This document shows, piece by piece, positions 1-8,114 of a stretch of 64,000 bases of DNA; position 1 is the first letter of the stretch, and the number at the start of each line of letters is the position of its first letter. This DNA comes from Bacillota bacterium (GTDB taxonomy: Bacteria > Bacillota_A > Clostridia > Lachnospirales > Lachnospiraceae), in NCBI GenBank assembly GCA_023443625.1, contig JAEZTQ010000024.1:1-64000 (forward strand), read 5' to 3'. Below the pieces are notes generated by a model. It had not been told where the DNA came from and ran no database searches. It was given only the letters and a program-made list of their open reading frames with translations. The translations under genes were made by a program, and so were the position numbers.

Positions 1-13
1 CGGCTCTTTTCAT
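1..13 (-). CDS. Start of an unidentified gene that leaves the window (partial)
   Basis: An ATG at 13-11 on the minus strand opens a frame of only four full codons (M-K-R-A) before the window ends. It is preceded by AAAGGAG at 24-30 with a 10-nt spacer, and by a good sigma-A type promoter (separate entry). The start, ribosome site and promoter together make a real gene likely. Nothing can be said about the product. Confidence 0.4.
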
Positions 14-43
14 TAGTAAAATACTCCTTTGTGAAAAACTTTT

Positions 44-73
44 ATTCTAGTTTATCACAATAACAACTGACAA
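44..73 (-). promoter_or_regulatory. Sigma-A type promoter for the left-edge gene
   Basis: Read on the minus strand, TTGTCA (73-68) and TAGAAT (49-44) are separated by 18 nt. Transcription would start near 37 and lead into the ribosome site at 24-30 of the gene starting at 13. Confidence 0.45.
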
Positions 74-176
74 GTCCTATAAATACTCATTAAATTAGTG
101 CGAAAAATATTTACCTTTCATCGCTGAATATTAATAATTATTACTAATTTAATCCAAATCCCCTCTTGTACAAGAA

Positions 177-230
177 AGTATCAGCTTGCTGACACTCCGC
201 ACCCGAGGGGATTACGAAGCAATATACTTC
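177..230. repeat. Dispersed repeat R1, copy 1
   Basis: A 54-nt segment matching 44999-45052 with three differences by eye. It begins with a hairpin (AGTATCAGC TT GCTGACACT, one mismatch here, perfect in the other copy) followed by a conserved tail ending ATTACGAAGCAATATACTTC. In this copy ATCCCCT at 157-163 and AGGGGAT near 206-211 can enclose the hairpin in a longer stem. No gene is associated. Confidence 0.7.
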
Positions 231-271
231 ATACACAAATTCATTTGCCTCATACGCTCATGTGCCCACCT

Positions 272-360
272 AATGTCGTCACTTAAGAAGTAATATATAA
301 AGTTATTAACTCAGGTACATTGTACCGTCTCTAGATCCGAATCCTTAAGTGGACGACATT
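272..360. repeat. Long inverted repeat with central palindrome (unexplained structured spacer)
   Basis: AATGTCGTCACTTAAG (272-287) is complementary to CTTAAGTGGACGACATT (344-360) with one bulged base. Between them lies the palindrome GGTACATTGTACC (314-326). No T-run follows, so an ordinary intrinsic terminator is unlikely. The segment 1-700 otherwise holds only repeat R1, a doubtful small reading frame and promoters. Confidence 0.55.
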
Positions 361-395
361 GGAACGCATCCTAAGGGGAGCCTTTGTTGTACCCC

Positions 396-635
396 CTAAT
401 ATTTATTATTTTGTCTCCCTACTCCTTCTTTTCTTACATTATGATTCTGATTTTGGTTCTCTGGCTTATGAGCATTTGTCACATTATTAAATTTCTCTTG
501 ATCTTTCTTTTGTTGAGAAGCTATATCTTCTTTCTTCACCTTATTCACCTCTTTTTTATTATTGGGTTTTCCATATAAAATTATGTGCCGAATAAAAAGT
601 ATTAATTTACGAAAGATAGTCCTTATTTTTGGCAA
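396..635 (-). CDS. Doubtful small hydrophilic protein
   Basis: A 79-codon frame with a TTG start, a short hydrophobic N-terminal stretch and a very Lys/Asn/Gln-rich tail. No ribosome site is visible in front of the TTG. A better-supported shorter start is an internal GTG preceded by GAGGTG, which would give about 47 hydrophilic residues. I recognise no family. It lies divergently upstream of the LytTR operon. It may be a real small gene or only an open frame in AT-rich spacer. Confidence 0.22.
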   Translation of the reverse strand: MPKIRTIFRKLILFIRHIILYGKPNNKKEVNKVKKEDIASQQKKDQEKFNNVTNAHKPENQNQNHNVRKEGVGRQNNKY

Positions 636-651
636 CTTAGTTATAGAAGTA

Positions 652-680
652 TTGCAATTAAATAACAGTTTCTATATAGT
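652..680 (+). promoter_or_regulatory. Promoter of the LytTR/ABC operon
   Basis: TTGCAA (652-657) and TATAGT (675-680) with a 17-nt spacer. The predicted start near 687 gives a leader of only about 20 nt to the TTG start at 707, with AGGAGGTG in between. Confidence 0.5.
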
Positions 681-706
681 AAATATTGAATAGGAGGTGC
701 CCCCTT

Positions 707-1147
707 TTGAAGATACATATTAATGAAGATCCATCCCTGCACGAGACAGAGATAACCATTCATTGCAATAAGATCAGCGCTGATGTTGCAAAAGTAATCT
801 CCATGCTACATGTATTAGATTTAAAGTTAACTGGAAAAAAAGAGAATTACACCTATATACTAGATGCAGCGAAAGTATTGTATATCGATACTGTAGATAA
901 GAAGACTTTCTTATATACCAAAAATGATATATATGAAACAGATCTAAAGCTTTATGAGCTAGAGGAGCAGCTTGCTGCTCTGGATTTTATAAGAGCTAAT
1001 AAGTCTTGCATTATTAATTTCAATCAAATTACTTCTATCAAATCAGATATTGACGGTAAGCTGCTGGTTACCATGAGTAATAGGGAAAAATTATTTGTAT
1101 CCAGACAATATGCACAGATTATAAAGAAAAAACTGGGGGTGAAATAA
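707..1147 (+). CDS. LytTR-family DNA-binding transcriptional regulator
   Basis: About 146 residues. The start is placed at the TTG at 707 because AGGAGGTG lies at 692-699 and because family members begin with the MKIHINEDPSL-type sequence; the frame is open further upstream but overlaps the ribosome site. The C-terminal half has the features of a LytTR domain (YIDTVDKKTFLYT, LDFIRANKSCIINFNQI, VSRQYA). There is no receiver domain, so it is a stand-alone regulator. Its stop overlaps the next ATG by one base. In this family a LytTR regulator next to a small membrane protein often means that the membrane protein holds the regulator in check; that is inferred here from gene order only. It probably controls its own operon, including the ABC transporter. 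Confidence 0.85.
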   Translation: MKIHINEDPSLHETEITIHCNKISADVAKVISMLHVLDLKLTGKKENYTYILDAAKVLYIDTVDKKTFLYTKNDIYETDLKLYELEEQLAALDFIRANKSCIINFNQITSIKSDIDGKLLVTMSNREKLFVSRQYAQIIKKKLGVK

Positions 1148-1641
1148 TGGAAACTAATAATCCTATCAAATATGGCTTTTTTGCACAGGTTTTCATATTA
1201 TTTGGCGTATATGTATTACTCCTGATGCTGTTGGCTCTTATCTTTGGGGATGGAGCAAAAGATGTCTCTACTTTGTTTTCCTTTGCTTCAGATGGCCTTG
1301 CCATTACTACTTTATTGCAATTTCTTTTAAATTCCATCTTATTGACCTTCTTAAAAACCATATTTTTTTCTCATAAGGTTTTTAAGAATATGATGGCACT
1401 GTGGAGAACCATCCTTTTACTACTAAGCATCCTAATTACCACCATCTTATTTGTGGCTATATTTGATTGGTTTTCCTTTGATAATTTATATGGCTGGGTA
1501 GGTTTCTTCCTTTGCTTTGGAGGATGCTTTCTCATAAGCTTCTTATTTATGATTATTAAAACAAGACTGGACAACAAAAAATATAATGAGTTACTTTCAA
1601 ACTATAAAAATATTCATGGAGGAGAGCATGATGAATCCTAG
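1147..1641 (+). CDS. DUF3021 family four-helix membrane protein
   Basis: 164 residues with four hydrophobic segments (about 13-32, 52-75, 83-106 and 117-140), the pattern of DUF3021 proteins. GGGGGTG precedes the ATG. It sits between the LytTR regulator (1-nt overlap) and the ABC ATPase (about 11-nt overlap), the usual setting of this family, and is probably the membrane partner or inhibitor of the regulator. No enzymatic motif is visible. The molecular role of DUF3021 is not established, so the partner role is inference. Confidence 0.75.
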   Translation: METNNPIKYGFFAQVFILFGVYVLLLMLLALIFGDGAKDVSTLFSFASDGLAITTLLQFLLNSILLTFLKTIFFSHKVFKNMMALWRTILLLLSILITTILFVAIFDWFSFDNLYGWVGFFLCFGGCFLISFLFMIIKTRLDNKKYNELLSNYKNIHGGEHDES

Positions 1642-2476
1642 TATAATCGCTTCGCAAGTTACAAAAAGCTTTGGAGAGAAAGCTGTCTTAAAAGATATTA
1701 CCTTTGCTATTGCTGCTGGAGAGATCTTTGGCCTCCTCGGTCCCTCAGGTGCTGGAAAAACTACCTTGATTAAAATTTTAACAGGACAGCTTTCCTATGG
1801 TGGTCAGGCTATGATCCTGGATAAAAATTGTGATAGACCTGATCCTTCCCTCTATTCCAATATTGGTATAGTCCTTGATACCTGCGGTGTATATGAACGG
1901 TTATCCTCTTATGATAATATGATGCTTTTTGCTAAAATACATGGAATTTCCCACAAGAAGGTGGAAGAAATCCTTAATCGTGTCGGCCTGATGGACTATA
2001 AAGTAACGGCAGGAAAGCTATCTAAGGGCATGAGACAGCGTTTAATATTAGCCCGTGCCCTTCTTCACCGACCCAAAATCTTATTCCTTGATGAGCCTAC
2101 CAGTGGCCTTGATCCATCCACAGCAGCAATAATTCATTCTCTTCTTATGGAGGTTAAGAAGGAAGGTACAACAATTTTTCTAACCACTCATAATATGGAG
2201 GAGGCTCATAAGCTTTGTGATAATATTGCTCTACTAAATGAAGGTTGTATTGTTGAATATGGTTCTCCCGATGATATCTGTAGAAAGTATAATAAGGATA
2301 ATATTATATCCATATTGCTACGAGATGGTAGAAGTATTGCACTGCCAAATAACCCCTCCTCTGCCAACCAGATTGCTGAGTATTTTGCAGATAACAAAAT
2401 TGAAACCATTCATTCTTCAGAACCTAATCTTGAGGCAGTGTTTATGTCATTAACAGGAAAGGAGCTTGATATATGA
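1631..2476 (+). CDS. ABC transporter ATP-binding protein
   Basis: 281 residues. Walker A GPSGAGKTT, signature LSKGMRQRL and Walker B ILFLDEPTS are in order and intact, followed by the H-loop TTHNMEEA. The C-terminal 60-70 residues form the extra domain typical of CcmA/NatA-type exporter ATPases. The start at 1631 is chosen because GGAGGAG at 1618-1624 is 6 nt upstream; the ATG at 1628 is too close. It overlaps the DUF3021 gene and its stop overlaps the permease start (ATGA). Together they form a two-gene ABC exporter for an unknown substrate, possibly a peptide, antimicrobial or lipid. Confidence 0.9.
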   Translation: MNPSIIASQVTKSFGEKAVLKDITFAIAAGEIFGLLGPSGAGKTTLIKILTGQLSYGGQAMILDKNCDRPDPSLYSNIGIVLDTCGVYERLSSYDNMMLFAKIHGISHKKVEEILNRVGLMDYKVTAGKLSKGMRQRLILARALLHRPKILFLDEPTSGLDPSTAAIIHSLLMEVKKEGTTIFLTTHNMEEAHKLCDNIALLNEGCIVEYGSPDDICRKYNKDNIISILLRDGRSIALPNNPSSANQIAEYFADNKIETIHSSEPNLEAVFMSLTGKELDI

Positions 2477-3168
2477 TCCGCTTTCAAAATATATCCGCCT
2501 TATTTTATAAACAGTTTAAGGATACCCTAAAAAACCTGCCCGTATTGGTATTATTCCTTGTGTATCCATGTATAGCCTTTGTAATGACCCAGGCCATGAA
2601 GGATGCACCAGGGACAGAGAGTTTGTTTATCTCCATGTTTGCCACCATGCATTGCGTATTCACTCCTATGGTATCTATAGCATCTACTCTATCAGAGGAA
2701 AAAGAAAGTAATACTCTTCGGGTTTTAATTATGTCCAATGTTAACTTAAAAGAATATTTTATGAGCATTGGCGGATTTATTCTAATTGCTGATTTAATAA
2801 CGGGTTTTTGCTTTTTACCTTTATCGAGATATAGCCTTATACAAAGTCTACAATTCCTCATAGCACTATCCATCGGCTGTCTAATATCCATTGTACTGGG
2901 CATATGCATTGGACTATATGCAAAAAATGCATCTGCTGCCAATGGTTTAGCCGTACCCATAGGAATGGTATTTGCTTTCCTTCCCATGTTGTCTAATTTT
3001 AACAAAGGCATTGAAAACATATCCCGCTTTACTTATGGTCAACAAATAAGCTATCTCCTTACTGGCGAGAAATTATCTCTATTCGCTTTTATCATTCTTA
3101 TTATAAATACCATGCTCCTAGTTCTTCTATCAGCATTATTATTTAAAAAGAGCTTGTCTGAAGATTAA
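2473..3168 (+). CDS. ABC-2 type transporter permease
   Basis: 231 residues with six predicted membrane segments and the pattern of ABC-2 permeases: a cytoplasmic N-terminus, one helix at about 20-40, then a conserved EEKESNTLRVL coupling motif near residue 75, then four or five helices. It overlaps the ATPase by 4 nt, so the two are translationally coupled. It is the last gene of the LytTR operon. The substrate cannot be read from sequence. Confidence 0.85.
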   Translation: MIRFQNISALFYKQFKDTLKNLPVLVLFLVYPCIAFVMTQAMKDAPGTESLFISMFATMHCVFTPMVSIASTLSEEKESNTLRVLIMSNVNLKEYFMSIGGFILIADLITGFCFLPLSRYSLIQSLQFLIALSIGCLISIVLGICIGLYAKNASAANGLAVPIGMVFAFLPMLSNFNKGIENISRFTYGQQISYLLTGEKLSLFAFIILIINTMLLVLLSALLFKKSLSED

Positions 3169-3209
3169 TTTGAGATTAGCTTAAGAGTTTCCTTCATACA
3201 TAGATCCTA

Positions 3210-3236
3210 ATCCTCTGGCTATTTAGGCCAGGGGAT
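3210..3236. terminator. Hairpin between convergent operons
   Basis: ATCCTCTGGC and GCCAGGGGAT form a 10-bp stem (one G-T pair) with a 7-nt loop, between the stop of the ABC permease and the stop of the convergent LigB-AMMECR1 gene. The T-tract is weak on both sides. Confidence 0.5.
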
Positions 3237-3292
3237 AATTCTTCCATGGGCATTGTCTCCCTATCCTGCATTTCCTATCTGGAAAATCCTCC

Positions 3293-4678
3293 TTATTGAT
3301 GCCTTACTACCTCAAATCGCTCCAGAGTAAAGGACTCATTATTATAGATTCCTGCTTTTTTCTTTGCAATTTCAAGCTGTTTTTCTACTGTATCAATTCC
3401 CTCCAGATTGGGTAAGAGTAACCCTCTCTTACGCCCTGCGGTTACAATAACTCCATATCGCTTCACATCTAAATCTGCCATATGAGCAATTGACTCCGGC
3501 TCTCCTAATACATCCACACTGTATACCAATTCCTCTAATTCTTCTCTTTTAACTGGAGCAAATCTTGGATCTTCCACGGCAGCACTAATGGCATTTCGCA
3601 TGATTTCCTTTCCAATACTCTGTGTAACAGGAGATATGGTCCCAATACAGCCCCTCAAGCTTCCATGCTTTTTTAAGGACACAAATACTCCTGCCCTATT
3701 CTTCCTTAGCTCCTCAGGTAAATTCTCTGGTAGTTTTGCATATTTACCTGTATTGATATAAGTTTCTAGTGAGATTCTTGCCAGGTGTACATAGGTATCC
3801 TCATATTTTTGCAGCTCTCTTGCTAACTGTCTTTGCTTCTCTTTAAAGATCTCATCAAATTCTCGGTCCTTCTCTTTACCAGCAATCTGAAACTCGCATA
3901 CCGCATATCCAACCCCAAAAGGCCCCTCATAGGACAGGAGGTTTGAGGTAACAGCTTTCCCCGTTAAAGCTCCCGCTAAGATTACAAAAGATCTTAAGCC
4001 ACATTCTGCCGCTGCTTCACATAAATCCGGCGAAATCTCAAGAAATTTAAGAAAATCACCAAACTTCATCGCCTCAGTAACCTCTTTATCAAATTCTAAG
4101 CCCTCCTTTGCAAATCCATAGGGCCCGTCCTCTTTAAGTTTATGAGACATATCTCCACTGGCAACAAAGACAATCCTACGGCCTAATTGACCTGCCGTCT
4201 TGGCAATGCATCTACCCAAATGATAATGCTCTGATAGGGATAAACCTGATAGTCCTATTCGAACCAATTTATAATCTTTATAGACTTCATTTATAAAATA
4301 TAAAGGTACCAAAGTTCCATGATCTAGAGAGGGACTTTTCTCTCCCAGGGTTCCTGCTTCTATACCCTCTCTTTCTGCCTTTGCTTCAAGGGCTTCCACA
4401 AATTCCTCATCATATTCAGCAGTTATTACTGTTTGCTTAGCCCCATAAGCACTAAAGTCACCCCTAGCGGATTTACCAGGAGATATATGAAAATAATCTG
4501 AATACATTGTGGTATGGGGTGACGTAAGAATGATGGTATCCGGTCTTAACTTAGCAATTTTACTTGCCACCTTGCGGTAACTGTTAATCGTGTTGCTAAT
4601 CTCTTTCTCCTGGCCTTTCCCTACTGTTGGTATAATCAAAGGCGGATGTGGTACAATAAATGCTCCTTCTAAGGACAT
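3293..4678 (-). CDS. LigB-like (class III extradiol dioxygenase/Memo-type) and AMMECR1 fusion, AmmeMemoRadiSam system
   Basis: 461 residues. The N-terminal 270 resemble the LigB/Memo fold (PHPPLIIPTVG, ILTSPHTTMY, VASGDMSHKL, with possible metal-binding His and Asp/Glu). The C-terminal 170 form an AMMECR1 domain with its hallmark LRGCIGT near residue 347. In many genomes these domains occur with a radical SAM protein; no such protein is adjacent here. The start at 4678 is set by AGGAGGTG at 4685-4692. spmB lies 27 nt upstream in the same direction, so the two are probably co-transcribed. The biochemical role is unresolved, and dioxygenase activity should not be assumed. Confidence 0.8.
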   Translation of the reverse strand: MSLEGAFIVPHPPLIIPTVGKGQEKEISNTINSYRKVASKIAKLRPDTIILTSPHTTMYSDYFHISPGKSARGDFSAYGAKQTVITAEYDEEFVEALEAKAEREGIEAGTLGEKSPSLDHGTLVPLYFINEVYKDYKLVRIGLSGLSLSEHYHLGRCIAKTAGQLGRRIVFVASGDMSHKLKEDGPYGFAKEGLEFDKEVTEAMKFGDFLKFLEISPDLCEAAAECGLRSFVILAGALTGKAVTSNLLSYEGPFGVGYAVCEFQIAGKEKDREFDEIFKEKQRQLARELQKYEDTYVHLARISLETYINTGKYAKLPENLPEELRKNRAGVFVSLKKHGSLRGCIGTISPVTQSIGKEIMRNAISAAVEDPRFAPVKREELEELVYSVDVLGEPESIAHMADLDVKRYGVIVTAGRKRGLLLPNLEGIDTVEKQLEIAKKKAGIYNNESFTLERFEVVRHQ

Positions 4679-4705
4679 AAAAAGCACCTCCTAACTGTAT
4701 AAATA

Positions 4706-5233
4706 TTAAAACACCAAATATGTTATGATAACACTAGCTATTATACCACTTAATGTGGCTATTAAACACCCTAGCAAAGTATATCTCGTCTTCTTAACGC
4801 CTGCTGCCATAAAATACACTGCCAAGGTATAGAAAATTGTCTCTGTACTGCTCATAATAATACTGGCCATTCTTCCAAGGAGGGAATCAGGCCCATGTTC
4901 CTTAAACAAATCAAGCAGAAGGCTTGTGGCTGCCGAGGAAGAAAACATCTTTATAATAACTAAAGGTACAAGCTCAGAAGGAAAATGTAGCTTATCTGTA
5001 ACAGGCTCTAGTATCCCTGCCAGACTATTCAGTAGTCCTGAAGCACGAAGAATACCAATAGCAACCATAAGACCAATTAGGGTAGGTAAGATATCAATTA
5101 CTACTTTAAAACCATCCTTAGCTCCATTTATAAAATCATCAAAGACATTCTGTCTCATTAAGAGCCCCATTCCAACAATATAAAACATAATAAAAGGTAT
5201 AATGTAATCTGATACATAGATGAGAAACTTCAT
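4706..5233 (-). CDS. spmB: Spore maturation protein B
   Basis: 175 residues, all-helical membrane protein of the nucleoside-recognition (Gate) family, with five hydrophobic segments and the conserved LPTLIGLMVAIGILRASG and MFSSSAATSLLLDLF regions. In Bacillus subtilis SpmA and SpmB help spore-core dehydration. They are normally adjacent; here spmA is about 23 kb away (27996-28583). AAAGGA precedes the ATG. The gene downstream is the LigB-AMMECR1 protein. Confidence 0.88.
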   Translation of the reverse strand: MKFLIYVSDYIIPFIMFYIVGMGLLMRQNVFDDFINGAKDGFKVVIDILPTLIGLMVAIGILRASGLLNSLAGILEPVTDKLHFPSELVPLVIIKMFSSSAATSLLLDLFKEHGPDSLLGRMASIIMSSTETIFYTLAVYFMAAGVKKTRYTLLGCLIATLSGIIASVIITYLVF

Positions 5234-5304
5234 ATGTTGTATCCTTTACCGTGTTTTATTTCTATTTTATGATTTCGTATGGATCCTTATGTCAATATAA
5301 TAAA

Positions 5305-5357
5305 TACCACCTTATTGGTGAGAATAAGATATTAATAATCTCACCAGGAAGGTGGTA
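5305..5357 (-). terminator. Terminator of the GH5 glucanase gene
   Basis: TACCACCTT-AT-TGGTGAGA pairs with TCTCACCA-GG-AAGGTGGTA, a 17-bp stem with one 2x2 internal loop and a loop of about 15 nt. On the minus strand it is followed by TTTATTATATT and lies 128 nt past the glucanase stop. Confidence 0.65.
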
Positions 5358-5484
5358 CCCATTACCAATTGCGTATATTATTTTACACTACCTTAGCATT
5401 ATAATTAATATTGATTAGTCCACATGAAGCTGTCTTTATTATCAAAGCAGAAGCCCTATGTAAATACACCCTTTTATTGTGTCC

Positions 5485-7923
5485 CTATTCGTCCCCTTCA
5501 AACACTAAATCAGAGATAGTAAAGGTAATGGTAATCTTCTGGGGATTCTTTATCTTCGTTAGGTTAAGTACATGATCCTTTACTGTTACCTCCTTAACGA
5601 CTGATCCATCCCAGGAATTTAAAGGGTCATTGGAATCAAAAATACCGGAAGCCTTTAATGCACTCTTTGTTTTTTTATTAGTAATGGTTAAGGTTTTCCC
5701 GTCAACTACTATCTTGTCGTACTTAATACTGCAAGATTTTAAAGCTGATTTAGGGAGTTTACCCTGCATAACATTATAGTCCTTAATATAGATTGCAGTA
5801 AGATTATTCAGTCCTGTTATTCCCTTTGCCTTAGCCTCCTTAGATAGATGCTTACTTACATCAAAGGTTAAGGTGTACTGACCATTTTCAGTTATCTTAA
5901 TAACTTCTCCTACTTCATTAGCGTAATATCCTGCCGTATGATCATTATAATAAGCATTAATAGCTAATGACAATTCTGTACTTAATTCATCTAAAATTAC
6001 ATTGATTTTCACTGTCTTAGTAAGCCCATTAGAGGAGGTAATTGTAATAATTGCGGTTCCTTTATTACAAGCCACAACCTTACCAAAGGCATTCACTGTT
6101 GCAACTTCTTCATCAGAGGACTTATAGGTTACATAATCATCTGTATTGGACGGTTTTAGACTTACCTTCAGATTAATATTCTTGCCCTTAATCAGTTCAT
6201 ATTCTCCACTACCTACAGAAATAGAAGTACATGGCTTTTTCGAAGCTTTTGCTTCAACTATAACAGGAATTTCCTTAACAACTGTTCCGTTCTGGGAAAA
6301 TACAGTGATCGTTGTATTTCCAATTCCTCTGGCTCTTACATTTCCATTTGATACTGTTGCAACTGTTGAATCTGCTGTTTTCCATAGAAGTACATCATTG
6401 GTATTATCCGGCTTTACTTCTGCTGTTAATTTGTTGATATCTCCTATCTTCATCGTTAAAGCTTCAACCTTTGGCTTAATATCTGTTATACTGATAAGTT
6501 TTGGACTCTTTACAATATTAGAAAAATCAGCAGCTCCCAAGGGCAGATAGGTTCCACGCATAATACCATCCGTTATCTCGGGATATATTCTTTCTCCTGT
6601 CTTTCTATTAAAAAGGGAGAAGCTATAATCTGGTTTCTTACTAAAGTCATAATCTCCTGAGTCCCAAGCACAGGCAACAATACCATAAGCCTGGCATATC
6701 TGTGTAAAGGCCTCATAATGATATGCTCTTTCTGCTGTATTTAATTTATTAACTGCACCATATTCCCCTAATATTACCGGTATATTCTTTGATGTGAATT
6801 TTTCCTCCAGCTTCTTACACAGCTTGGATAGCTCTGTTACCCCTTTGTAGGTATAGGTTGTTGTTCCCATGTTTTCTAACAGACCAAAAGTAAAGACATA
6901 ATGATGAACGGATACAAAGAGACGATTCTTAATTGTGTCCTTGGGTAAATCAAAGCCTAATGTGCTGTTGGTTGTTGTCTCTATATTGGTATAACGTCCA
7001 GGAACCGCAAGCCATCTAAAGCTATTATTAGAGCCTGTTGTACGGACTACGTTAACGAATATCTGATTTAAATTCATAATGACCTTAATATCATCAGCTG
7101 GCGCCGTGGTTGTATCCCCAGTTACTTCGTTCATGGATTCAAAAATCAGATGCTCATCATAGTCTTTAAACTTCTCTGCAATTTGTCTCCATACAGCTTC
7201 ATATTTCTCATATATGGGATCTATATCCTCTGCTGCAACTCTAAGCCATCCTGCCTGTTCTGCTCCGTCATGATGCATATTGATTATTACATATATATCC
7301 TGCTCTATACAATAATCTACAATATCCTGTACACGGTTCATCCATGCCTCATCGATGGCATAATTCTTTTTATCATTAATCTTTGTTCCCCAGGTTACAG
7401 GAATTCTTATGGTATTAAATCCTGCATCATGAACTGATTTAATAAAGCTTTTTGTTGTTCTTACGGATTGCCATATTGTTTCACTTGGGTTAAAGCCTGT
7501 ATGTCCATCCATGGTATTACCTAGATTCCAGCCAGCTCCCATCTCCTCAACCATTTGGTCCACGGTCATTTCACGGAATGTTAGTGGATTGCCCTTATCC
7601 TTACTTTGAACAAACATTAAGCTTGCTTTCGATTTTGCCAGCTCTTCCCTGGCTGTAGTATATGCTTTGTCCTTTTCCTTTGTTTTCTTATATACAGCCT
7701 TTGCCTCTTTTAATTCCTTTTGAAATGCCTTCCATGAGGTGGCGGTATACTTTGAGGATTTCATGGTTTCACAATATTTAATGGTCTTATTTAGTAAATC
7801 TCTTTTTGATGTCTTCTCCTTTGCTAATATACTAACTGTTGGTAATCCAAGGACAATTACTAACAGTATGGCAAATAACAATAATATGCTTTTGCGTAAG
7901 CCTTTTTCTTTGCTTCTTAACAT
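5485..7923 (-). CDS. Secreted GH5 endo-beta-glucanase with two Ig-like (Big_2) domains
   Basis: 812 residues. A signal peptide or N-terminal membrane segment covers about 11-33, followed by a FIVAR-like helical region (about 38-105). The GH5 catalytic domain spans about 118-465, with INMHHDG, acid/base Glu 266 in FESMNEV and nucleophile Glu 387 in ILGEYGA. Two Big_2 domains follow (about 480-557 and 567-647; each has the VTYKSSDEEVATV or LLWKTADSTVATV type strand). The last 160 residues are an unassigned beta-rich domain, perhaps carbohydrate-binding. Start 7923 is chosen because GGGAGGA precedes it and the signal peptide follows. Likely substrate: cellulose, beta-glucan or mannan; GH5 sequence alone does not decide. 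No dockerin or sortase signal is seen. Confidence 0.88.
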   Translation of the reverse strand: MLRSKEKGLRKSILLLFAILLVIVLGLPTVSILAKEKTSKRDLLNKTIKYCETMKSSKYTATSWKAFQKELKEAKAVYKKTKEKDKAYTTAREELAKSKASLMFVQSKDKGNPLTFREMTVDQMVEEMGAGWNLGNTMDGHTGFNPSETIWQSVRTTKSFIKSVHDAGFNTIRIPVTWGTKINDKKNYAIDEAWMNRVQDIVDYCIEQDIYVIINMHHDGAEQAGWLRVAAEDIDPIYEKYEAVWRQIAEKFKDYDEHLIFESMNEVTGDTTTAPADDIKVIMNLNQIFVNVVRTTGSNNSFRWLAVPGRYTNIETTTNSTLGFDLPKDTIKNRLFVSVHHYVFTFGLLENMGTTTYTYKGVTELSKLCKKLEEKFTSKNIPVILGEYGAVNKLNTAERAYHYEAFTQICQAYGIVACAWDSGDYDFSKKPDYSFSLFNRKTGERIYPEITDGIMRGTYLPLGAADFSNIVKSPKLISITDIKPKVEALTMKIGDINKLTAEVKPDNTNDVLLWKTADSTVATVSNGNVRARGIGNTTITVFSQNGTVVKEIPVIVEAKASKKPCTSISVGSGEYELIKGKNINLKVSLKPSNTDDYVTYKSSDEEVATVNAFGKVVACNKGTAIITITSSNGLTKTVKINVILDELSTELSLAINAYYNDHTAGYYANEVGEVIKITENGQYTLTFDVSKHLSKEAKAKGITGLNNLTAIYIKDYNVMQGKLPKSALKSCSIKYDKIVVDGKTLTITNKKTKSALKASGIFDSNDPLNSWDGSVVKEVTVKDHVLNLTKIKNPQKITITFTISDLVFEGDE

Positions 7924-8059
7924 AATCCAATCCTCCCACACCTTATACAGAATATTACTACTATGCACTATTTTAGCAATTTCCATTATAGAATACTTAA
8001 CTACAAAATAATATATCATCAATTAGAGATAGGTTACACCTATTTTTTGACAAAACAAA

Positions 8060-8108
8060 AACCATGTTGAATTTGCATTTAATATAAATGCTTATTTCCA
8101 ACATGGTT
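8060..8108 (-). terminator. Terminator of the fucose-locus sugar kinase gene
   Basis: AACCATGTTG and CAACATGGTT form the outer stem, with an inner GCATTTA/TAAATGC stem. On the minus strand TTTTTGTTTTG follows. It lies just past the kinase stop at 8115. Confidence 0.75.
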
Positions 8109-8114
8109 CTCTTA

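Noticed and set aside
630..680. LytTR binding repeats upstream of the LytTR operon
   Set aside because: Two GTT-centred motifs (640, 668) are 28 nt apart, not the usual 21-22, so I do not call a site.
5305..5357. Riboswitch-like hairpin upstream of spmB
   Set aside because: It lies at the 3' end of the glucanase gene on the same strand with a T-rich tail, so a terminator explains it.
7150..7437. 95-codon plus frame inside the GH5 gene
   Set aside because: Antisense to the catalytic domain, with no ribosome site; a chance frame.
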